A stretch of 44,725 bases of DNA. Origin: a bacterium. GTDB taxonomy: Bacteria > Patescibacteriota > Patescibacteriia > UBA9570. Position numbers and translations under genes: made by a program. The notes below the pieces were generated by a model. That model did no database searches and was not told the origin of the DNA. It worked only from the letters and a program-made list of their open reading frames with translations. The DNA is taken from assembly GCA_030698395.1 (NCBI GenBank), contig JAUYKW010000018.1:1-44725 (forward strand), in the 5' to 3' direction. Positions 36,204-42,201 of this stretch are shown here, one piece after another (position 1 is the first letter of the stretch; each line of letters begins with the position of its first letter).

Positions 36204-36487
36204 GTAATTAAATTAGCCTAATTTTAGCCAAATAATATTCATTATTCACCGATTATCCATAGTCAATTATATCTGAAGGGCATATAATTCATAGTTACTT
36301 TTGTTTTCTTTTTAAAAGTGACAATATGCACAGTTTTATCATTAAATATTTATTGAAAACAGAGGATAATTAAATAAAATAGCCCTCCGTATTTAGCAAG
36401 AAATAAACGGTTGTACACTATTTTTCTCTATCTAAATTAGTAAATGTATATATAATAATTTGTTATTTATTGCGAATATTGCTCGGT
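36204..36487. other. AT-rich spacer between the groES promoter and repeat copy 2
   Basis: This is AT-rich sequence without a credible ORF. It contains a small inverted pair TTAGCCTAATTTTAGCC (about 36213-36229), similar to one at about 8487-8502 next to repeat copy 1. It also has a TATGCACAG near 36325 that echoes the AGTGCATA motif of copy 1. Nothing else is recognised. Confidence 0.4.
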
Positions 36488-36563
36488 AAATTATGCTCTA
36501 TTTAACCCTAACTTCATTAAATAATCGCTTATACAATTAACAGTTAATTATTAAAAAAACTAT

Positions 36564-36629
36564 ATGAAAAATATATTAACAGCAACATTATTGAGCATAA
36601 AAATATTAGGGAGGATACTAAATGGTTGA
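36564..36629 (+). CDS. ORF P1 of repeat copy 2: conserved 21-aa hydrophobic peptide
   Basis: The frame reads MKNILTAT-LLSIKILGRI-LNG and stops at TGA. It is the counterpart of 8254-8319, with mostly silent differences. The GGGAGG inside its codons for Gly-Arg doubles as the SD of P2, whose ATG (36622) overlaps the last 8 bases, so P1 and P2 would be translationally coupled in this copy. The family and role are unknown. Confidence 0.5.
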   Translation: MKNILTATLLSIKILGRILNG

Positions 36630-36666
36630 TCATTGCGATCAGGAGTCACAGAAGGCCTCGAAATAA
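36622..36666 (+). CDS. ORF P2 of repeat copy 2 (14 codons)
   Basis: The peptide is MVDHCDQESQKASK with stop TAA, the counterpart of MVHYYEQEPQKASK in copy 1. A GGGAGG lies 6 bases before its ATG, an SD stronger than any host gene here has. Its codons form the first arm of hairpin I, so translation would unfold that hairpin, a layout typical of regulatory leader ORFs. Confidence 0.4.
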   Translation: MVDHCDQESQKASK

Positions 36667-36751
36667 TAATCACGACCTCTCTGGACTCCTAATCGTAGAG
36701 ATGAATCCCAATAATTCTCTCTATAACAGTTTTTTACAGCTCACCCTACTC

Positions 36752-36888
36752 TTTCCACATTTGCGTGGAGGAATCATCGACGGCTAGTATGGACAGGTCG
36801 CGACCTGTCCTTGCACTACGTTCGATCCCCGCCTGTATCGCTATGCGAAAGCATTGCGGGCAGGATGATGACTCCCCGCAGGTGTGAA
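36752..36888 (+). ncRNA. Complex hairpin A of repeat copy 2 (possible structured RNA)
   Basis: It has the same architecture as 6820-6958: a perfect 8-bp stem GGACAGGT-CGCG-ACCTGTCC within a larger interrupted stem. The frame from GTG 36765 to TGA 36887 (40 codons; EESSTASMDRSRPVLALRS...) is open, as in copy 1. It is listed as a possible RNA; the ORF alternative is weak. Confidence 0.45.
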
Positions 36889-36906
36889 TTAATTTACTTA
36901 TTGTTT

Positions 36907-38139
36907 TTAAGTTAATTTACTTTCTCGTAGTTGAAGTCCTATTATAATCATCCAAAGCATGAACATACTTGGCAAAGTCCAGAAGTAGTGATCCATTATT
37001 CCAGCTAACAAGATTGCACCTAGCATGAGCGTTATTCCTTGGGAATAGCGACTTTTTTTATTTACTTTAAAAAGCATCCAACCATTCCAATAGAAAAAAA
37101 CCAGAGCTGCTATTACACCTAGTTCGGAAGCAACTAATAAATATATATTATGGATTGGCTGCGGTTCTTCATTTTTTAAAGCTACTGTATAAGCGCCAAT
37201 ACCAACGCCTTGCGGCCAACGTTTTTTTAATACTGCACCAGCCTCTGCAAATTGATCTCCTCTTTGATCCATAGAATAAGTTTCTACGAACTGCTGTCCT
37301 AATACACGACTCTGTACTTGAGGAAGATATATTATCATGGCAACACTAATGCTAAGCAAGGAAGCTACTAATAATGATTGCTGTTTGTAATGTAAGAACA
37401 CTGTAATAGCAAGAATTGCTAACCAAACTAATACAGCAGTGCGGGAGAAAGTAAGTAATAAACCAAATGAGCAGATAGAAACTACTAAGAGCAGAGCATA
37501 GCGTTCGATGTTTTCTTTGCTATATTGCCAAATGATAATAGCGCTAACTAAGCTAATTAAAATAAGACCACCTGCAATATTTGGATGAGGTAAGGTACCA
37601 AAAGCTCTTAAGAATCGGCCGGTATCTGTAACTACAACAGCTGTGCCAGATAGCTCTCCAATTTGCTCAGACATACCAAGCCATTTGCTAGCATAAACAT
37701 GTTGGCTAGCATTTTGCCAAAGTATAAAAATGCTCTGGACTAATCCATTGAGTAATAATACATACAGTAATTTTTTAATTGGTATTTTACTAGCAGAAAT
37801 AATGGCAGCAGCTAGCAAAGCTTCTATGAAACGTATCCAGAAATGAAAACTAATTTCACGATCTACAGACCAATAAGCCGAGATGCCGGTAAAAACTACC
37901 AAAGCAAAACATATTGAGATAACAGACCAATTTAATTTAGTTTCTTTTTGTCGATACCACCAAAAAATAAATACTGCTAACAAAATAATAAATATAATAT
38001 CGAACCCGTATAAGCCTAAGGTTGTAAATTGATTTTCTCCCTCATTAAATATGTATCTAGTCTGAAAAGGCAATGTAAAGATAAATATCAGAACCAGGGT
38101 GTGTAATAAATTTGTGAGAGATAATCCTATTTTTGGCAT
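36907..38139 (-). CDS. O-antigen ligase / polymerase-like membrane protein
   Basis: This 410-aa, strongly hydrophobic protein has about ten or more membrane helices. The pattern of the Wzy/WaaL family (PF04932 type) is visible: a large loop between late helices, LPHPNIAGGLILISLV, LLLTFSRTAVLVWLAILAI (the typical SRTA motif), and GVGIGAYTVALKNEEPQPIHNIYLLVASELGVIAAL with the conserved His of the HN.YL motif. Members join or polymerise surface glycans on a lipid carrier at the outer face of the cytoplasmic membrane. Whether this one is a ligase or polymerase cannot be told. The start ATG overlaps the end of the upstream lipid-kinase gene by 13 bases, so they form an operon. Confidence 0.85.
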   Translation of the reverse strand: MPKIGLSLTNLLHTLVLIFIFTLPFQTRYIFNEGENQFTTLGLYGFDIIFIILLAVFIFWWYRQKETKLNWSVISICFALVVFTGISAYWSVDREISFHFWIRFIEALLAAAIISASKIPIKKLLYVLLLNGLVQSIFILWQNASQHVYASKWLGMSEQIGELSGTAVVVTDTGRFLRAFGTLPHPNIAGGLILISLVSAIIIWQYSKENIERYALLLVVSICSFGLLLTFSRTAVLVWLAILAITVFLHYKQQSLLVASLLSISVAMIIYLPQVQSRVLGQQFVETYSMDQRGDQFAEAGAVLKKRWPQGVGIGAYTVALKNEEPQPIHNIYLLVASELGVIAALVFFYWNGWMLFKVNKKSRYSQGITLMLGAILLAGIMDHYFWTLPSMFMLWMIIIGLQLRESKLT

Positions 38140-39035
38140 ACAAGTTGTAAAGCGTTAGGAACGAGAGAGATTTCTATATTTGTTGCTTCAAAAACGTCAC
38201 CATCCACCTCATATGAAATTGGTTTCTTACTCGTAAAGGACACAGATTTTGAAGTGAATAATCTCACCGGTGGTGTAGTGGAAGTTTTTCGCCAAAACAT
38301 ATACCAAGCTAGTCTAGTGGCGTTCATTGGAGTTATGTCATCGGCAATTAATACATCCACAATTCCAGGATGAGGTCTTAGTCTTAGAAAAGGATGGTGC
38401 TTAACTAAAGTTTTGATATTAAATGCTACAAAGGTGCTGCTGTTTAACTCTTCTGTGCCTTGATCTGTCTTTAAAGTACCTTTAATTTTGTCGTGATTAA
38501 ATATTTTAGACATAGCTATCAGAGGATAAGACAATGGACCAAGCCAGTGCTTAGTTCCCCTACCAGTTGCTGCTAAAAATTGAGCATCGTATCCAGCACC
38601 GCATGCAATGAAAAAATATTTTTCATTATTTACTACACCAACATCAAAGGAAGCTGATTCATGTTTTAATGCATAGCGGAGGGCACGTTTTAAAGTTAGA
38701 GGCATATTTAAACTCATGGCAATTACATTCATGGTACCAATCGGTACAATAGCAAGCGGGGTTGGATTTTGTTGTTTGATTAAATGTTCAGCAACTTCTC
38801 GAACTGTGCCATCTCCACCACAAACTAGTATCCTTTTATATTTCTTATTTGATATTGAATCGAAAATTTCTGGTGTATTATCTGTATTTGTATCAATCCA
38901 ATCAAAATCAATATTCTCCTTTTTTAGGTAAAGCTGGATGAACTTTTTTGTGTTGGGCACTACTACATTTATCTGCTTTTGTTCTCTTTGTGTGAGCATT
39001 GAGCCAGCCACCGGATTGTATACAATAAGTACCAT
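38127..39035 (-). CDS. Diacylglycerol kinase-family lipid kinase
   Basis: This is a lipid kinase of the DgkB/YegS/BmrU type (302 aa with the start chosen here). N-terminal VLIVYNPVAGS, the nucleotide loop VCGGDGTVREVAEHL and VPIGTMNVIAMSL (usually PLGTxNDFA), then SASFDVGVVNNEKYFFIACGAGYDA and the C-terminal YEVDGDVFEATNIEISLVP fit the family. It phosphorylates diacylglycerol or a related lipid at the membrane. An upstream in-frame start at 39071 exists. However, the -10 box TACAAT at 39043-39048 lies inside that extension and places the transcription start next to the ATG at 39035, so the shorter form is preferred. It forms an operon with the O-antigen-ligase-like gene. Confidence 0.9.
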   Translation of the reverse strand: MVLIVYNPVAGSMLTQREQKQINVVVPNTKKFIQLYLKKENIDFDWIDTNTDNTPEIFDSISNKKYKRILVCGGDGTVREVAEHLIKQQNPTPLAIVPIGTMNVIAMSLNMPLTLKRALRYALKHESASFDVGVVNNEKYFFIACGAGYDAQFLAATGRGTKHWLGPLSYPLIAMSKIFNHDKIKGTLKTDQGTEELNSSTFVAFNIKTLVKHHPFLRLRPHPGIVDVLIADDITPMNATRLAWYMFWRKTSTTPPVRLFTSKSVSFTSKKPISYEVDGDVFEATNIEISLVPNALQLVCQK

Positions 39036-39071
39036 AATATACATTGTATGCGCCTTATAGTAGTTTGACAA
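39036..39071 (-). promoter_or_regulatory. Lipid-kinase promoter, leaderless
   Basis: On the minus strand: TTGTCA (39066-39071), an exact 17-base spacer, and TACAAT (39043-39048). The start is expected at 39036, one base before the ATG at 39035. Its -35 box overlaps the -35 box of the divergent tRNA promoter. Confidence 0.75.
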
Positions 39072-39100
39072 TAATCAGGTATTTCTGTAATATAGGAATC
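39065..39100 (+). promoter_or_regulatory. tRNA-fMet promoter
   Basis: TTGACA (39065-39070), a 17-base spacer, and TAATAT (39088-39093). The start is expected near 39100, about 18 bases before the tRNA. It shares five bases of its -35 box with the opposing lipid-kinase promoter, so the two are likely to compete. Confidence 0.75.
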
Positions 39101-39117
39101 CGCTAATCATAGCTTAT

Positions 39118-39189
39118 CGCGGGGTGGAGCAGTGGCAGCTCGGGTGGCTCATAACCATCAGGTCGCAGGTTCGAATCCTGTCCCCGCAA
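39118..39189 (+). tRNA. Initiator tRNA-Met (anticodon CAT)
   Basis: The cloverleaf is complete: acceptor arms CGCGGGG and CCCCGCA, D stem GAGC/GCTC, anticodon loop CTCATAA, T stem GCAGG/CCTGT with loop TTCGAAT. The first acceptor pair is C1-A72, unpaired, which is the hallmark of bacterial initiator tRNA. The anticodon stem has G-C pairs at 30-40 and 31-39, but U29-A41 instead of the third G-C. The discriminator is A73, and CCA is not encoded. A terminator follows 8 bases later. Confidence 0.93.
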
Positions 39190-39197
39190 CATGAAAG

Positions 39198-39226
39198 AAA
39201 TCTCTCCCGTTTGGGAGAGATTTTTT
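39198..39226 (+). terminator. tRNA-fMet terminator
   Basis: A perfect 11-bp stem AAATCTCTCCC/GGGAGAGATTT with loop GTTT, followed by TTT. Confidence 0.92.
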
Positions 39227-39336
39227 AAACTGTGAGATTCATATTATATTGTGAGGAATGTTATAAACAAGAAATGTACTAGATTAGCGTGTTAGAAGTT
39301 GTTGCTGGATAGCTGTATTTATTGTCTAATATAGGC

Positions 39337-39350
39337 TATAATGTTGTGTG
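39337..39350 (+). promoter_or_regulatory. Near-leaderless promoter of the sigma-like gene
   Basis: A consensus -10 TATAAT (39337-39342) lies 8 bases before the ATG at 39351. The expected start at about 39349 gives a leader of 0-2 bases. The -35 is weak. Confidence 0.6.
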
Positions 39351-41261
39351 ATGAAAGGTAAACAAATTGCATCTAAAAATCCACTCAGTGAGTCAGATAT
39401 TTTATCTGGAAAAAATGCTGATATAAACAAGGCATTTATTGAACTTTATCAGCTTTATGCAGCTGACATTTATCGATATTGTTATGCTGGTTTGTATCAT
39501 CATACTCGTTTGGCAGAACAAACAGTAGAAGCTATATTTGCTAAATCTTTTAAGTATTTTCATTCTTTTGAAGACGGTGGAGCTAGTTATCGCTCGTATT
39601 TATTTTCTTTAGCTGTTAGTCAGGTTGTAAAACAGAGGTCTGACATGCAGGAACATCATCATGACAAATTGAACTTTAGTAATCGAAAGTTTAACGATGT
39701 TGATATGCATTTATGGAGAGCGATTCAAAGTTTAGATCCTACAACTTTTAGTATTTACGAGTTAATGCATGGTGAACAGTTAACGTTTAAAGAAATTGCC
39801 TTAGCAGTGAGATTTGATGAAGCTGAAGTAAGACGTAGACATCACAATACCCATAGTAAATTTCAGCAGATTATTCAAGATTTCGATGAAGTGTTAATGA
39901 ATTTTTATTTGAAACGAGATAGAATTTTAACTTTTTCTACTGCGCAAGAGAGTCGAATTTTGCACAGCGTAATGAAGACTATAAAAAAATCACCAAGCTT
40001 TGTGAAACAATCTTGGTTTTCAAATTTGCTTAAACCCTTACCACTTACTATAGCTACAAGTGTTCCGTTAGTTGCAGCGGTATTCTTTTTAGTGACAAAT
40101 ATTCCAGCTGAGGTTCCAGTTGAAGATAGTGTTAAAATGGCAAGTCCAGCCTTAGCAGAACCTAGCATTCAACAAAGACCACGTGAAATAATTGAAGGAA
40201 AATCTTTGCCAGCTATTAAAGAAAGTACCAGATCATTAACTGCTGTTGAAGGCTTATTATATGGATCTGATTATGTGGTGAAACGAGAAATGGCACTAGA
40301 AGATGAAGAAGAGTTACGGCCCACAATAAATATCAATTTACCAGTAAATGAATTTCGTAGTGTTCCTGAGGCGGATATTTATGGCGTTCCAGAATCACTT
40401 GATAAAGATCATCTGCAATTAAGTGCGTTTAATCACTTTTCTTCATTACCATTAAATCAGTTTGTCTATGTTAATGGTACTTATTATATTGAAGAATCAG
40501 AGACAGAATATCGTCCATTATTTATTGCCTTCAATAACGATGGATCGATAGAGTTTCAAATGCGCCAGGCTGCAATTTGTGGTTTGGAAAAACTTACGGA
40601 AGATATTGATGAGGAAACTGCACGTAATAATGCATATGATTTTTTGGCATCACATAATTTTATCTACGTACCGATGGAGGAATTAGTAGTTGAACGAATG
40701 ACTGATGAAGAATCAACTATCACTAAGGGTGCGGTGTGTAATAACAATGATGAAGCTACTGTTAAAGATCGAGAGTTTGTATTTTATCCTCCGCATAATT
40801 TAATTCGCTATGGTTTAGGACCTGATGATAACTTGCCGATTCGTTTGCGGGGTATTGCTGTGCATATGCACGGAGATACAGTTACGAATGTTAGAGTTGA
40901 TCGTCTACATAATTTACAAGATCAGATTGTAAAAACTGAAACTAGTGAATTAATATCAATTGAAGATGCTATTTCTAAGTTAGAAGACTTTTATTATCCA
41001 GCTTCGCAAGATGAAGAAGATTACCAAAGATTTGTTAGTACTTTTGTACAGTGGAATCATAGACATGGTAAAAGTAGATTACAAGAAATTAACATTAACC
41101 AAGTTCGGTTAGAGTATGTATTTGATCCGTTGAATTTAGCTATTGAACCATACTATGTTTTTTCTGGAACGGGCATTGATAGTTCAGAAAGCGTGGACAT
41201 CAGAATGTATGTAGTAGCTTCTAATAAAGAAACAGAATTAAGAGGCCCTTACCGAGAGTAG
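39351..41261 (+). CDS. Sigma-70/ECF-like domain fused to a membrane anchor and external domain
   Basis: This 636-aa protein (a GTG one codon earlier is possible) has an N-terminal part like an ECF sigma factor. Region 2-like is residues 28-97 (FIELYQLYAADIYRYCYAGLYHHTRLAEQTVEAIFAKSF); region 4-like HTH is about 122-175 (LWRAIQSLDPTTFSIYELMHGEQLTFKEIALAVRFDEAEVRRRHH). Identity to the consensus is low. A single transmembrane helix follows (about 230-250, PLPLTIATSVPLVAAVFFLVT), then about 385 residues outside the membrane, rich in acidic residues and of no fold I recognise (LPVNEFRSVPEADIYGVPESLD... GIAVHMHGDTVTNVRVDRL). If the domains are as read, a promoter-recognition module is tethered to the membrane and linked to an external sensor in one chain. 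Release by proteolysis would be needed for it to act freely; this is inference. Confidence 0.75.
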   Translation: MKGKQIASKNPLSESDILSGKNADINKAFIELYQLYAADIYRYCYAGLYHHTRLAEQTVEAIFAKSFKYFHSFEDGGASYRSYLFSLAVSQVVKQRSDMQEHHHDKLNFSNRKFNDVDMHLWRAIQSLDPTTFSIYELMHGEQLTFKEIALAVRFDEAEVRRRHHNTHSKFQQIIQDFDEVLMNFYLKRDRILTFSTAQESRILHSVMKTIKKSPSFVKQSWFSNLLKPLPLTIATSVPLVAAVFFLVTNIPAEVPVEDSVKMASPALAEPSIQQRPREIIEGKSLPAIKESTRSLTAVEGLLYGSDYVVKREMALEDEEELRPTININLPVNEFRSVPEADIYGVPESLDKDHLQLSAFNHFSSLPLNQFVYVNGTYYIEESETEYRPLFIAFNNDGSIEFQMRQAAICGLEKLTEDIDEETARNNAYDFLASHNFIYVPMEELVVERMTDEESTITKGAVCNNNDEATVKDREFVFYPPHNLIRYGLGPDDNLPIRLRGIAVHMHGDTVTNVRVDRLHNLQDQIVKTETSELISIEDAISKLEDFYYPASQDEEDYQRFVSTFVQWNHRHGKSRLQEININQVRLEYVFDPLNLAIEPYYVFSGTGIDSSESVDIRMYVVASNKETELRGPYRE

Positions 41262-41265
41262 TAGG

Positions 41266-42186
41266 TTAGCTGATTGAGGGAAGATTTTGTTTAATCTTTT
41301 CTTCCCATTGTTTCGTCCATTCAGGACGAGGATCATTAATATGGAATTTTAATAGTAAATCAGATAAAACTACGACAGATGATTCTACTGGTCCACTAAG
41401 TTTTTTTAATTGTTCTGGTAAAATTGCTAGTTGAATTTTTTTTAATATTTTTTCTGGTGTAAATATACCAAGCATATTTTGAATTAAGCTGTGCCAAATT
41501 GTGTGTTTAATAATTCTATGAGGATGTTGCAATACTCTTTTAGCATTTGGCAGGTATGGTTCTACCCATTGATTTGATTCAAATATTTTTTTTGCATAGT
41601 TATTTGGATCATATATCGGCAATAGCTGACGTAACCAGTAGATTTCATATACATCATCACTACTATTCATTAAATCGTGCATCGCTAAAGCAGATGCATC
41701 TAAATAAAAGCTTAAGCATAGTGTATCTTTGGTATAGTTTGGTTTAGGTCTGATGCCGAGTAACTTGGCTACTGTGGTTGTAAAAAATCTGGTAGACCAA
41801 ATTTTTCCAGATTTACTTATGATAAGTAAATCAACATCGCTTTCATTTTTTGCGTTTTGATACGCTAAGCTATTAACTATGAAAATTGCTTCTACATGCG
41901 GTAGGTATGTAAGCAATTTTATAAAAGGCATTCTTTTTTTGAATTTTCGTTCGCTTTCTAAGTACCGTTCTTTCCTGATTTTGATGAGATTTTCTCTACC
42001 TTGAAAAAAAATTAAACCTTGCTGGAATTTAACGGTAGGTAGTAAGTTGATTTCTCTTTTGAGCTCACTCATCGTTACAACTGGTGCTTTCCATAGGTAT
42101 CTATGTAACTCACTGAGTGTAAGAGGATAATTGAAAATATCAAAATAAGCTATTGTACTAACTATTGATCGCGGAAGAGAATGCAT
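41266..42186 (-). CDS. Nucleotidyltransferase-fold protein
   Basis: The 306-aa protein begins with a region resembling a winged helix (SIVSTIAYFDIFNYPLTLSELHRYLWKAPVVTMSELKREI). A minimal nucleotidyltransferase motif follows: VEAIFIVNSLAYQNAKNESDVDLLIIS, where SDVDLLI is the usual metal-binding Asp-x-Asp and the normal GS of the first strand is NS. A helical C-terminal half (about residues 130-306) contains no familiar motif. Such proteins are often annotated as DNA polymerase beta-like nucleotidyltransferases of unknown substrate, and this one's substrate is unknown. The gene starts 15 bases after the uvrA stop codon on the same strand and is probably co-transcribed; it converges with the sigma-like gene, with 4 bases between the stop codons. 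Confidence 0.7.
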   Translation of the reverse strand: MHSLPRSIVSTIAYFDIFNYPLTLSELHRYLWKAPVVTMSELKREINLLPTVKFQQGLIFFQGRENLIKIRKERYLESERKFKKRMPFIKLLTYLPHVEAIFIVNSLAYQNAKNESDVDLLIISKSGKIWSTRFFTTTVAKLLGIRPKPNYTKDTLCLSFYLDASALAMHDLMNSSDDVYEIYWLRQLLPIYDPNNYAKKIFESNQWVEPYLPNAKRVLQHPHRIIKHTIWHSLIQNMLGIFTPEKILKKIQLAILPEQLKKLSGPVESSVVVLSDLLLKFHINDPRPEWTKQWEEKIKQNLPSIS

Positions 42187-42201
42187 GATTTGAGTATATC
42201 C

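Larger units (their letters stand above)
36488..36888 (+). repeat. Inverted repeat element, copy 2 (uninterrupted)
   Basis: Read on the plus strand: -10-like TACAAT (36532-36537), ORF P1 (36564-36629), ORF P2 (36622-36666), hairpin I (36624-36708), a short link, and complex hairpin A (36752-36888). It matches copy 1 (6820-8400, minus strand) throughout, but lacks the 1,097-bp insert and about 80 bases between P1 and P2. The G+C content of hairpin A is about 60% (line 36781). It ends just before the 3' end of the convergent ligase-like gene. No gene lies downstream in its own direction, so it is not simply a leader of an adjacent host gene. Confidence 0.85.

Noticed and set aside
39036-39071. 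Longer start for the lipid kinase
   Set aside because: These 12 codons contain the -35 and -10 promoter elements, and the family homology begins at the Met encoded at 39035.
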